Source: Verrucomicrobiota bacterium (lineage in GTDB: Bacteria > Verrucomicrobiota > Verrucomicrobiia > Opitutales > Opitutaceae). From it: 9,457 nucleotides of DNA. Where the stretch lies: NCBI GenBank assembly GCA_003694825.1, contig RFJS01000147.1, forward strand, positions 1 through 9,457, read 5' to 3'. The notes beneath the pieces are model-generated. The model was given only the letters and a program-made list of their open reading frames with translations, had not been told where the DNA came from and ran no database searches. The translations under genes were made by a program, and so were the position numbers. The first letter of the stretch is position 1. The number at the start of each line of letters is the position of its first letter. This document shows positions 1-8,005 of the stretch, piece after piece.

Positions 1-1242
1 ATTCTCCGGGAGAATGAGTGGGGTGGCTACACGCTCCCGGCGAAGGGGCTTTATCCGTATCAATGGAACTGGGACTCGATGTTTGTCGCGCTGGGATTCG
101 CGGAGTTCGATCTCGACCGGGCCTGGGAGGAGGTGGAGACGCTTTTCGCCGGTCAGTGGCGCAACGGGATGGCGGCGCATATCGTCTTCCGGCGAAAGGC
201 GGCGTCTTATTTCCCGGGGCCGGATGTATGGCGGGCAGGCGAGGCGATGCCGACTTCCGGTTGTTCGCAGCCGCCGGTGGCGGCGACGGTGGTGCGCGAG
301 CTCTACGAGCGCGATCCGGTGGCGGGAAGGCCGCGGCTCGAGACCCTGTTTCCGAAGCTGATGGCCTGGCATCGCTGGTTTCATACCATGCGGGTGGTGA
401 GCGGCGGCGCCGCCATCGCGGTGACGCATCCCTGGGAGTCCGGGCGCGACAATTCTCCGGATTGGGACGAGGCGCTGGCCAATGTCGATCCGGCCGGCGT
501 GGCGCCCTATGTGCGGCGCGACCTGGATCACGTGGATCCGTCGATGCGCCCGACGCAGGCGGATTACGACCGCTATATCCGGTTGGTGGAGTGGGGGCGC
601 GATCATGGCTGGGATCATGCGCAGATCACGCGGGAGGGGCCGTTTGCGGTGGCGGACCCGGGGATCACGTTCATTCTCATGCGGGCGGATGCCGATCTGT
701 TGCATCTCGCCCGGCTGCTGGCGGTGCCGGGAGCAGCCGCGGAGATCGAGGGGTGGCAGGCGAAGCGACACGACGCGGCCGATCAGCTCTGGTCAGAGCC
801 GCTCGGTGCCTATGTGGCGCGGGATCTGCGCACGGGGCGGCGGGCGCAGGGGATTTCGAGCGTGGCGTTTCTCGCCCCCTATGCCGGATGGCTGGACGCG
901 CGGCGCGACGGGCGCCTGATGGATCACCTGCGACGTTTTCTCGAGCGGGTGCGGTATGGCGTGCCGAGTTTCGACCCGGATGACCCCCGGTTCGACCCGC
1001 GTCGCTACTGGCGCGGGCCCTCCTGGGCGATCGTCAACTACCTGATCGCGCGCGGGCTCCGGGAGCAGGGGGCCGAGGCCGAGGCGAGACGTATCCGCGC
1101 CGATACCCGGGCGATGATCGAGAAGTCGGGATTTTTCGAATACTTCAATCCGCTCGATGGCAGCGGCGCGGGTGGGCGCAATTTTACCTGGACGGCGGCG
1201 ATCTGGCTGGCGTGGGCGTCGCCGATGGTGGGGGAGGGATAG
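1..1242 (+). CDS. GH63-type glycosidase, mannosylglycerate/glucosylglycerate hydrolase-like (5' end cut by window)
   Basis: The frame is open from base 1 to the TAG at 1240-1242, giving 413 residues without a start, so the N-terminus lies outside the window. The fold expected is an (alpha/alpha)6 barrel that hydrolyses alpha-glycosides. Visible signatures are GLYPYQWNWDS (residues 16-26), HPWESGRDNSPDWD (143-156), YWRGPSWAIVNYL (336-348) and FFEYFNPLDGSGAGG (378-392) followed by FTWTAAIWL. From family knowledge of GH63 mannosylglycerate and glucosylglycerate hydrolases, the likely general acid is Asp150 and the general base Glu380. Their spacing of about 230 residues fits. The WNWD motif lies roughly 40 residues in for characterised members, so only about 15-20 residues should be missing. 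No signal peptide can be judged. The exact substrate is not determined; trehalase-like or other GH15/GH37/GH63 clan activity is the alternative. It converges on the helicase gene, 74 bases apart. Confidence 0.78.
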   Translation: MLRENEWGGYTLPAKGLYPYQWNWDSMFVALGFAEFDLDRAWEEVETLFAGQWRNGMAAHIVFRRKAASYFPGPDVWRAGEAMPTSGCSQPPVAATVVRELYERDPVAGRPRLETLFPKLMAWHRWFHTMRVVSGGAAIAVTHPWESGRDNSPDWDEALANVDPAGVAPYVRRDLDHVDPSMRPTQADYDRYIRLVEWGRDHGWDHAQITREGPFAVADPGITFILMRADADLLHLARLLAVPGAAAEIEGWQAKRHDAADQLWSEPLGAYVARDLRTGRRAQGISSVAFLAPYAGWLDARRDGRLMDHLRRFLERVRYGVPSFDPDDPRFDPRRYWRGPSWAIVNYLIARGLREQGAEAEARRIRADTRAMIEKSGFFEYFNPLDGSGAGGRNFTWTAAIWLAWASPMVGEG

Positions 1243-1253
1243 GCGAACACGGG

Positions 1254-1267
1254 CGGCCCGGGGGCCG
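1254..1267. terminator. GC dyad between two convergent genes, possible weak bidirectional terminator
   Basis: CGGCCC (1254-1259) and GGGCCG (1262-1267) are exact reverse complements around two bases, so the innermost pairs would open to form a loop. The dyad lies 11 bases after the glycosidase stop and about 50 bases beyond the helicase stop on the other strand. There is no T-tract on either side, so it is not a textbook intrinsic terminator. GC-rich sequence makes such dyads common by chance. Confidence 0.22.
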
Positions 1268-1316
1268 TGTCACCCGCCGACGGTGCGCCGACTGTTTCCG
1301 TGTTTTCGGTACGCGT

Positions 1317-3326
1317 CTACCAGCCGGAGGAACGGCGCAGGTGCACTGTTTCGTAGAGGTTTTCCGGGATTTCCTGGATGAACTGGCTGGCCGGGGCGTG
1401 CATCATCGGGCCGCCACGGCCGCTGACGCGCGGGTGGCAGAGGTAGAGCTCGTCGCGGGCGCGGGTGACGGCCACGTAGAAGAGCCGGCGCTCTTCCTCG
1501 ACATCGCCCGCCTCGATGGCCCGCCGCAGGGGGAATTGCCCCTCGGAGAGGCCGATGACGAAGACGACGTCGAATTCCAGCCCCTTGGCCTGGTGGACGG
1601 TGGTGAGGCGCACCGCGTCGCGTTCGTCGTCGACGCCGCGGTCGGAGGTCTCGGAGGTGAGGAGGGTGATCTGCGCGATGAGCTCGGTGATATCCTCGTA
1701 GCGACGGGCGAAACCGATCAGCGCGGTGAGGTCGTCGAGGCGGTTCGTGTAGTTGGCGTAGGCGCCCTTGAGGTAGGTGCCATACCAGCCCTCGACGGCT
1801 GCGCTGAGAACGTCGGCCGGTGTGCCGGTTTCGGCGCGCTCGCGCATGTCCCGCAGGGTCTGCATGAGGGATTCCCAGTCGTCGCGGGCGGGGGCGGGGA
1901 CTTTGGCGAGCACCGGCCTGGCGAGGCAGGCCTCGGTGAAGTCGGTCTGTTCGTCGGCCGCGTGTTTTTCGGCGAGGTCGTAGAGCTTGCGGGCGCCCTT
2001 CTCGCCGATCTTCGGAAGGAGCACGGCGAGGCGGGCGAAGGCGGGGAAGTCCTGGGGGTTGAAGACGATGCGCAGGTGGGCGACGACGTCCTTGATGTGC
2101 GCTTGTTCGAAGAAGCGGACGCCGCTGGTGATCATGTAGTCGATGCCGGCCTTGGACAGCAGCACCTGCAGGTCGATCGCCTGATAGTGGGCGCGATAGA
2201 GGATGGCGATATCGCGCAGCCGGCGGCCTTCGTCGATGAGGCCCTGCAGGCGGGAGAGGACGAATTTCGCCTGTTCTTCGGTGTCGAGGGTGGGGACGAG
2301 GAACGGTTTCTGGAAGGAGGGCCGGGCGGGGCGCAGCTCTTTGTCGAAGCCGCGGCCGGCCGCGATCTGATGCCGCAGGACGGCGTTGGCGAAACGCAGG
2401 ATCTCCGGCGAGCTGCGGTAGTTGGTCTCGATGCGAAAGATGCGGGTGCCCGGATGCCGGTCCGGGAAGGTCATGATGTTTTCGAAATTCGCTCCGCGCC
2501 AGGTGTAGATGCACTGGGCATCGTCGCCCACCGCCATGATGTTGTGGTCGGCGGCCATCCGATCGACGATCTCGGCCTGGAGGACGTTGGTGTCCTGGTA
2601 TTCGTCGACGAGCGTGTAGCGAAAGCGGCGGCGGTAGCCCTCGGCGACGTCGGGCGCCTTCTGGAGCAGGACCAGCCAGAGTTCGAGCAGGTCGTCGTAG
2701 TCGACGACGTTGTGGCGGCGCTTGATTTTCTCGTAGGCCCGGGCGAAGGGGACGATGTCCTCGGCGAATTCGCGGTGCTGGGGGAAGTGGCGGTCGAGGG
2801 TGGGGACGATGTCGAGCCGGGTGTTGCGCGCGAGGCTGATGATGTTGGCGATGACGCGCGGCTTGGGGTTGCCCTTGTCCCTGAGGAAGTGGCGGTCCGT
2901 GCTCTGGATCGCCTCCCGCAGAAGGGATTCGGCCTCGCCTTCGTCGAGGATGGTGAAGCCGGGCTCGAGGCCGACGGCTTCGCCGTGCGTGCGCAGGATG
3001 CGATGCCCGATGCTGTGAAAGGTCCCGCCCCAGAAGCGGCGGGCGTCGATGCCGGTGAGATCCTCCACCCGGCTCAACATTTCCCGGGCCGCCTTGTTCG
3101 TGAAGGTGAGCAGGAGGATCTCGTGCGGCTGCACCCCGCGAGTGAGCAGGTAGGCGACCCGATAGGTGAGGGTGCGGGTCTTGCCGGAGCCGGCGCCGGC
3201 GAGCACGAGCATCGGTCCCGGCTCGGCGGTCACGGCGGCATGCTGCTCGTCGTTGAGTTCGGCGCGGAAATCGATCGGCGGGATGTCGCGCGGAGAGGCG
3301 TGGGAATCGGAGAGGGTGAACTCCAT
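1317..3326 (-). CDS. UvrD/PcrA/Rep-family ATP-dependent DNA helicase (superfamily 1A)
   Basis: This is a 669-residue ATP-driven 3'-5' single-strand translocase/helicase of the kind acting in DNA repair and replication restart. All SF1A motifs are visible in order, numbered from the ATG at 3326: Q-motif LNDEQHAAV (24-32), Walker A GAGSGKT (44-50), Ia LTFTNKAAREM (73-83), Ib GTFHS (101-105), Walker B LVDEYQDT (239-246), III GDDAQCIYTWRGA (267-279), IV NYRS (302-305), V TTVHQAKGLEFD (575-586) and VI VAVTRARDELYL (618-629). The stretch between IV and V fits the 2A/2B domains. Only about 40 residues follow motif VI, so the long C-terminal tail of PcrA/UvrD that contacts RNA polymerase is missing. 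Motif III reads DDAQC where DDDQS is usual. The ATG is preferred because homology starts soon after it; an in-frame TTG at 3356 would add ten residues. Neither has a clear Shine-Dalgarno sequence. UvrD, PcrA and Rep cannot be separated here. Confidence 0.93.
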   Translation of the reverse strand: MEFTLSDSHASPRDIPPIDFRAELNDEQHAAVTAEPGPMLVLAGAGSGKTRTLTYRVAYLLTRGVQPHEILLLTFTNKAAREMLSRVEDLTGIDARRFWGGTFHSIGHRILRTHGEAVGLEPGFTILDEGEAESLLREAIQSTDRHFLRDKGNPKPRVIANIISLARNTRLDIVPTLDRHFPQHREFAEDIVPFARAYEKIKRRHNVVDYDDLLELWLVLLQKAPDVAEGYRRRFRYTLVDEYQDTNVLQAEIVDRMAADHNIMAVGDDAQCIYTWRGANFENIMTFPDRHPGTRIFRIETNYRSSPEILRFANAVLRHQIAAGRGFDKELRPARPSFQKPFLVPTLDTEEQAKFVLSRLQGLIDEGRRLRDIAILYRAHYQAIDLQVLLSKAGIDYMITSGVRFFEQAHIKDVVAHLRIVFNPQDFPAFARLAVLLPKIGEKGARKLYDLAEKHAADEQTDFTEACLARPVLAKVPAPARDDWESLMQTLRDMRERAETGTPADVLSAAVEGWYGTYLKGAYANYTNRLDDLTALIGFARRYEDITELIAQITLLTSETSDRGVDDERDAVRLTTVHQAKGLEFDVVFVIGLSEGQFPLRRAIEAGDVEEERRLFYVAVTRARDELYLCHPRVSGRGGPMMHAPASQFIQEIPENLYETVHLRRSSGW

Positions 3327-3400
3327 GGCGGAAGCGAAGTTTTGTGATGGGCGCAAAGAGGCGGACGCGGGGCAAGGAAAACCTCTGCGCAGGGGGTGGC

Positions 3401-3455
3401 GGCAGGGTGCCGGCCTGCCGAAGAGAGCACGGTCACGGCAGGCTGCCAGCCTGCC
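3401..3455. repeat. Tandem pair of GC-rich hairpins (REP-like intergenic element)
   Basis: Two dyads sit side by side in the 183-base gap between the helicase start and the tRNA 3' end. The first is GGCAGG (3401-3406) / CCTGCC (3414-3419) with a 7-base loop. The second is a perfect 9-bp stem, GGCAGGCTG (3437-3445) / CAGCCTGCC (3447-3455), around one base. The two share the core GGCAGG/CCTGCC, so the arms can also cross-pair (GCCTGCC 3413-3419 with GGCAGGC 3437-3443). No T-tract follows on either strand, so simple intrinsic termination is unlikely. The arrangement resembles the paired palindromes of REP/BIME elements. Dispersed copies elsewhere in the genome are expected but cannot be seen here. 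Confidence 0.5.
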
Positions 3456-3509
3456 ATCTCATTCATTCGGGTTCGTCCCGGCGCGTTGTTCCGCGCGATC
3501 GCGGGAAAT

Positions 3510-3583
3510 TGGCTGCCCGACATGGGTTCGAACCATGACTGGGTGAGTCAAAGTCACCTGTGCTACCATTACACCATCGGGCA
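3510..3583 (-). tRNA. tRNA-Gln (anticodon UUG), 3' CCA encoded
   Basis: On the minus strand the 74 bases fold into a full cloverleaf. The acceptor stem is TGCCCGA (3583-3577) paired with TCGGGCA (3520-3514). The D arm is GTGT-AATGGTA-GCAC. The anticodon arm is GGTGA-CTTTGAC-TCACC, with the anticodon TTG on bases 3551-3549. A short variable loop CAGT and the T arm CATGG-TTCGAAC-CCATG follow, then discriminator G at 3513 and a genome-encoded CCA (3512-3510). UUG reads the glutamine codon CAA, and wobble allows CAG. The U1-A72 first pair matches the known identity element of bacterial glutaminyl-tRNA. The gene is divergent from pyrH and points towards the helicase. Confidence 0.97.
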
Positions 3584-3598
3584 GACGGTCTTTTCGAC

Positions 3599-3618
3599 GG
3601 GGGCGAAAACGTGCCCCC
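3599..3618. other. GC hairpin in the leader region of the tRNA-Gln gene
   Basis: GGGGGC (3599-3604) and GCCCCC (3613-3618) form a perfect 6-bp stem around the 8-base loop GAAAACGT. It lies 15 bases upstream of the tRNA 5' end, where the tRNA promoter or leader should be. It could be part of the precursor transcript or a protein-binding dyad. No function can be assigned from sequence. Confidence 0.3.
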
Positions 3619-3636
3619 ATGAAAATGGTGCGTCAA
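3608..3636 (-). promoter_or_regulatory. Possible sigma70-type promoter for tRNA-Gln (weak)
   Basis: On the minus strand a good -35 hexamer, TTGACG (3636-3631), is followed after 17 bases by a poor -10 candidate, CACGTT (3613-3608). A start near 3600 would leave about 17 bases of leader before the tRNA 5' end. The -35 match and position are supportive; the -10 is not. Confidence 0.25.
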
Positions 3637-3638
3637 GT

Positions 3639-3652
3639 CGGGAAATTTCCCG
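3639..3652. promoter_or_regulatory. Perfect 14-bp palindrome, candidate operator in the tRNA-Gln/pyrH divergent spacer
   Basis: CGGGAAATTTCCCG is its own reverse complement across all 14 bases, with an AT core and GC arms. It lies two bases upstream of the best -35 match for the tRNA gene and 81 bases upstream of the pyrH start. Contiguous dyads of this form are typical dimeric-repressor sites, so it could act on one or both divergent genes. One 14-bp palindrome in 9.5 kb is about what chance gives; its place in a 149-base promoter spacer is what makes it notable. Confidence 0.3.
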
Positions 3653-3725
3653 TTCGTCCGGCCGCCGCAGGTGGAAAATCCCGTAACACACGGACATTGA
3701 CCCGCTTAGGCAACGCGCACAAAAC

Positions 3726-3735
3726 AGGAGGCATG
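3726..3735 (+). promoter_or_regulatory. Shine-Dalgarno AGGAGG abnormally close to the pyrH ATG
   Basis: AGGAGG at 3726-3731 is a full match to the anti-Shine-Dalgarno core, but only one base separates it from the ATG at 3733-3735. Normal spacing is about 5-9 bases. No other start codon occurs downstream before the conserved [12 protein letters not shown], so either this start is used despite poor spacing or translation begins upstream, for example at TTG 3697. Confidence 0.45.
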
Positions 3736-4476
3736 AAGAAGACGGCCCGAAGCGCCACGTCACGGAAGATCAAATACAAGCGCATCATCCTCAAGCTCAG
3801 CGGCGAGGTGCTGCGCTCCGCGGAGACGGGGGATCCGATCGACTGGAATACGCTCGAGCGCATCTGCCGCCAGATCAAGGCCATCCACGAGCTCGGCGTC
3901 GAGGTCGGCATCGTCATCGGCGGCGGGAATATCTTTCGGGGCATTTCGGGCACGTCCAAGGGCGTGAACCGCACGACCGGCGACTACATGGGCATGCTCG
4001 CCACGGTGATCAATGGCCTGGCCTTCATGGAGTGCCTCGAGAAGATGGGCGTGGTGACCCGGGTGCAGACGTCGATCCCGATGGATCAGGTCGCCGAGCC
4101 CTTCATCCTGCGCCGGGCGATCCGCCACCTCGAGCGCGGGCGGGTGGTGATCTTCGTCGCCGGCACCGGCAATCCCTATTTTTCCACCGACACCGCGGCC
4201 GCGCTGCGGGCGAGTGAAATCGGCGCCCAGGTGTTGATGAAGGCCACGAAGGTCGACGGGGTTTACGACAAGGATCCCGCCAGGCACAAGGACGCCAAAC
4301 GCTACGAGACGCTCAGCTACATCGACGCGCTCAAGCAGCGCCTCAACGTCCTCGACTCTACGGCCTTCTCCCTGTGTCTCGACAACAACATCCCGATCCT
4401 CGTGTTTGACCTCAACGCCAGGTCCGCCATCGAGCGGGCGGTGTGTGGCGGCAAGGTGGGCACCCTCGTGTCGTGA
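3733..4476 (+). CDS. pyrH: Uridylate (UMP) kinase
   Basis: UMP kinase transfers phosphate from ATP to UMP to make UDP in the cytoplasm, the committed step from UMP to UTP and CTP. The 247-residue product is the usual length for the hexameric bacterial enzyme of the amino-acid-kinase fold. Motifs seen: KLSGE (21-25, phosphate binding), [10 protein letters not shown] (61-70), [16 protein letters not shown] (82-97), [20 protein letters not shown] (141-160) and [13 protein letters not shown] (170-182, nucleotide-binding loop). The start at 3733 is chosen because it gives a short tail before the conserved [13 protein letters not shown] perfect AGGAGG (3726-3731) precedes it, but with only one base between, far closer than the normal 5-9. 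The frame is open back to an ATG at 3619, with a TTG at 3697, and those upstream residues look non-homologous. frr follows 101 bases later, the conserved pyrH-frr pairing of bacteria. Confidence 0.96.
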   Translation: MKKTARSATSRKIKYKRIILKLSGEVLRSAETGDPIDWNTLERICRQIKAIHELGVEVGIVIGGGNIFRGISGTSKGVNRTTGDYMGMLATVINGLAFMECLEKMGVVTRVQTSIPMDQVAEPFILRRAIRHLERGRVVIFVAGTGNPYFSTDTAAALRASEIGAQVLMKATKVDGVYDKDPARHKDAKRYETLSYIDALKQRLNVLDSTAFSLCLDNNIPILVFDLNARSAIERAVCGGKVGTLVS

Positions 4477-4577
4477 GCCGCTGCGGCGCCTGCTTTCCGC
4501 TCGCCGCCGCCCCGCGAGTCCGATCACCTGCCGGAGGTTTTCAGTAATCAACAAGAACCCCCTGATCCATTCCATCC

Positions 4578-5138
4578 ATGAAACCGCATCCGATCATCGA
4601 AGACATGATTCACCGCATGGAGACTGCGGTGAACCACACGCTGCATGAGTTTGCCACCGTCCATACCGGCAAGGCATCGCCGGCCATGGTCGAGGGCGTG
4701 ATGGTCGATGCCTACGGCAGCCCGATGCGTCTGAAGGACGTGGCCGCCATCACCACGCCGGACGCCCGGCTCATCGTGGTGCAGCCCTGGGACAAGTCCC
4801 TGGTCAAGCCCATCGAGAAGGCGCTGCAGGTTGCCAACCTCGGCATCAACCCCGCCGTCGACGGCGCCGTCATCCGTCTGCCGCTGCCCGAGCTCAGCCG
4901 CGAGCGGCGCCAGGAGCTGGTCAAGGTCGTCCATCGCCTTGCCGAGGAGGGGCGCGTCGCGCTGCGCAACATCCGCCGCGACGCGATCGACCAGATCAAG
5001 AAGCTCGAGAAGAATCACGAGATCTCCGAGGACGACGCCCGTCGGCTCGAGAAAGAGGTCCAGCAGCACATGGACCGCTTCAGCAAGAGTCTCGGCGATC
5101 ACGCCGAGGCCAAAGAGAAGGAGCTGCTCTCGCTCTGA
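4578..5138 (+). CDS. frr: Ribosome recycling factor
   Basis: RRF works with EF-G and GTP after termination to split the ribosome from mRNA and tRNA, and is essential in bacteria. At 186 residues the product is standard length (E. coli has 185). It aligns along its length with the family: TGKASPAMVEG (30-40), YGSPMRLKDVAAITT (46-60), DKSLVKPIEKA (72-82), LGINP (88-92), IRLPLPELSRERRQEL (99-114), VALRNIRRDAID (127-138) and KNHEISEDDARRLEKEVQ. Arg133 corresponds to the ribosome-contacting Arg132 of E. coli. The long three-helix bundle is formed by residues 1-30 and 105-186. The in-frame TGA at 4563-4565 excludes an earlier ATG start. No Shine-Dalgarno is placed correctly: a CGGAGG motif near 4532-4537 is about 40 bases upstream. 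Translation may be coupled to, or depend on, an unstructured leader. Confidence 0.97.
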   Translation: MKPHPIIEDMIHRMETAVNHTLHEFATVHTGKASPAMVEGVMVDAYGSPMRLKDVAAITTPDARLIVVQPWDKSLVKPIEKALQVANLGINPAVDGAVIRLPLPELSRERRQELVKVVHRLAEEGRVALRNIRRDAIDQIKKLEKNHEISEDDARRLEKEVQQHMDRFSKSLGDHAEAKEKELLSL

Positions 5139-5216
5139 GCCGCCGGAGCGTTATGGCCGGCCTGCCGGGGCACTCGGTTCTCCGGCGCCACGGCTCGCCT
5201 GGGCGGGAGCCGGCCG

Positions 5217-5231
5217 AAAGGTGATGTCATG
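5217..5231 (+). promoter_or_regulatory. Ribosome binding site of proB
   Basis: AAAGGTGAT (5217-5225) matches the 3' part of the consensus AAGGAGGTGAT and stands correctly spaced before the ATG at 5229-5231. It is the only well-placed Shine-Dalgarno among the genes whose starts are visible here, and supports the proB start. The rest of the 90-base frr-proB gap is GC-rich, with distant GGCCGGC (5155-5161) / GCCGGCC (5209-5215) arms of doubtful meaning. Confidence 0.6.
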
Positions 5232-6347
5232 AAAACGCCGCCGCCTGTGCAGCTGCCGCGTTCGGCGCGGATCGTCATCAAGCTCGGCACCGGAGTGCTC
5301 ACCTCCGGTATCGGCCAGCTCGATCGCGCCCGCATCGAGGCCATCGCGGGCCAGGTCGCCGGACTCCGCCGCGATGGCGCCCGGGTGGTGATCGTCAGCT
5401 CGGGCGCGGTCGGTCTGGGCATGGGCCGCCTCGGGTTGAAACACCGGCCCGCCGAACTGGCGCGCAAACAGGCCTGTGCCGCCATCGGCCAGCGGCTCCT
5501 CGTCGACGAATGGCAGCGCGCCTTCGACCCGCACGGCATCACCATCGCCCAGGTTCTGCTCACTCATGACGACCTGCGGCTGCGCCGCCGCTATGTCGGC
5601 GTCTCGCGCACGATCGAGCAGCTCCTCGCCTACGAGACGGTCCCGGTCATCAACGAAAACGACGCTGTCAGCGCGGCGGAGATTCGCTTCGGCGACAACG
5701 ACACCCTCTCCGCCATGGTGGCCAGTCTCCTCGGCGCCGATTTCCTCTTCATCCTCTCCACCGCGCCGGGCCTGGTCGATCTCGATGGCACCGGTGAGAT
5801 CATGCCCCACGTGCGGCGCATCACCCCGGAGATCGAAGGGCTCGCCCGCGGCACCACCAGCGTCACCGCCGTCGGCGGCATGGTCAGCAAAATCGCCGCG
5901 GCGAAGCTCGCGACCAAGGCGCATTGCGGCGTCTTCATCGCCAGCGGGGCGGAGCCTGACATCCTGCCACGGCTCATCGCGGGCGAAGCGCCGGGCACTT
6001 ATTTCGAGCCCGACGGCCGGGGCATGGACGCCCGCAAGCGCTGGCTGGCGTTCTTTCAGCGGCCGTGTGGCACGATCCGCGTCAACGACTGCGCCGTGCC
6101 GGTCCTGCAGCGCGAGGGGCGCAGCCTGCTCGCCGTCGGCATCACCGGCGTCGAGGGCGCGTTTGCCGAAGGTGACATCGTCGACATCGCCGCACCCGAC
6201 GGCACGGTCATCGGCCGCGGCGTCGCCCGTTTCGATGCCGAAGCGATTCGCCGCATCGCCGGCAAGTCCTCGGACGAGATCCGCCGTCTCTTCCCCGGGC
6301 GCCGCCGTGTGGAGGTCGTGCACCGCAACGACCTCGTCCTGCTCTGA
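5229..6347 (+). CDS. proB: Glutamate 5-kinase
   Basis: ProB phosphorylates L-glutamate with ATP to gamma-glutamyl phosphate, the first and normally proline-inhibited step of proline synthesis. The product has 372 residues, the usual length for the two-domain form. Residues about 12-255 are the amino-acid-kinase domain: IVIKLGTGVL (15-24), VVIVSSGAVGLG (53-64), KQACAAIGQ (80-88), PVINENDAVS (139-148, glutamate contacts), FGDNDTLSAMVA (154-165) and GGMVSKIAAA (216-225, nucleotide site, Lys221). The usual GTGGM reads AVGGM here. Residues about 278-365 are the C-terminal PUA domain, with GTIRVNDCAVPVL and LLAVGITGVEGAFAEGDIV. It lies 90 bases after frr on the same strand and may be cotranscribed with it. 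proA, its usual partner, is not next door: the following gene is convergent glpK. The acetylglutamate kinase family is excluded by the PUA domain and NENDAVS motif. Confidence 0.96.
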   Translation: MKTPPPVQLPRSARIVIKLGTGVLTSGIGQLDRARIEAIAGQVAGLRRDGARVVIVSSGAVGLGMGRLGLKHRPAELARKQACAAIGQRLLVDEWQRAFDPHGITIAQVLLTHDDLRLRRRYVGVSRTIEQLLAYETVPVINENDAVSAAEIRFGDNDTLSAMVASLLGADFLFILSTAPGLVDLDGTGEIMPHVRRITPEIEGLARGTTSVTAVGGMVSKIAAAKLATKAHCGVFIASGAEPDILPRLIAGEAPGTYFEPDGRGMDARKRWLAFFQRPCGTIRVNDCAVPVLQREGRSLLAVGITGVEGAFAEGDIVDIAAPDGTVIGRGVARFDAEAIRRIAGKSSDEIRRLFPGRRRVEVVHRNDLVLL

Positions 6348-6352
6348 TCGCG

Positions 6353-6380
6353 CCCGGCCCTGGTCCGCCGCGAGGCCGGG
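6353..6380. terminator. Hairpin in the proB/glpK convergent gap, likely bidirectional terminator
   Basis: CCCGGCC (6353-6359) and GGCCGGG (6374-6380) are a perfect 7-bp stem with a 14-base loop, filling the 37 bases between the two stop codons. On the plus strand it is followed directly by AATTT, a short and imperfect T-run; on the minus strand no T-run follows. Placement between convergent genes favours a terminator, mainly for proB. Confidence 0.4.
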
Positions 6381-6384
6381 AATT

Positions 6385-7890
<1,506 letters not shown>

Positions 7891-7952
7891 GAGCGGGGCA
7901 GGTTGTGTCTCAGGCAAAACCGCCGCCCGGCCGAAGGCGATTTTCTTTTGTC

Positions 7953-7991
7953 CGGCCGCGGGCCGCAGGGTGGTCCGGGCGGGCGCGGCCG
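7953..7991. other. Inverted repeat in the NRPS-glpK gap
   Basis: CGGCCGCG (7953-7960) and CGCGGCCG (7984-7991) are perfect 8-bp arms with a 23-base loop, in the 115 bases between the NRPS stop and the glpK start (both minus strand). Read on the minus strand, the stem is followed by the A-rich GACAAAAGAAAAT, not a U-tract, so it is not a canonical terminator of the NRPS transcript. The A-rich stretch could contribute to a glpK promoter, but no convincing -35/-10 pair is seen. At this GC content the dyad may be chance. Confidence 0.25.
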
Positions 7992-8005
7992 TCCGGGGAT
8001 GCGGA

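Noticed and set aside
18..983. A 321-codon plus-strand frame in another phase of the glycosidase
   Set aside because: The phase starting at base 1 carries all glycosidase motifs; this one is Gly, Ala and Arg filler.
1212..3347. A 711-codon open frame on the plus strand across the helicase gene
   Set aside because: It is antisense to a protein with every SF1A helicase motif. The translation is rich in Gly, Val, Asp and Glu with no known motif, as expected opposite a GC-rich gene.
3510..3583. tRNA-Gln as a mobile-element attachment site
   Set aside because: No repeat of the tRNA 3' half and no integrase gene occurs in the window.
3619..3732. A 38-residue N-terminal extension of PyrH, or a small separate gene
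   Set aside because: The residues show no homology signal and cover the hairpin and palindrome of the promoter spacer. The family normally begins just before [12 protein letters not shown]. Kept only as an alternative start.
3760..4575. A 271-codon minus-strand frame opposite pyrH
   Set aside because: It mirrors the pyrH codons, is rich in Asp, His and Arg, and matches no family I recognise.
4477..4577. Regulatory element or small gene between pyrH and frr
   Set aside because: The gap has a small GCCGC-T-GCGGC dyad right after the pyrH stop and an isolated CGGAGG, but no start codon at a workable distance and no convincing promoter or terminator.
5151..6323. A 390-codon minus-strand frame opposite proB
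   Set aside because: It is an antisense shadow of proB, with no motif and no ribosome binding site.
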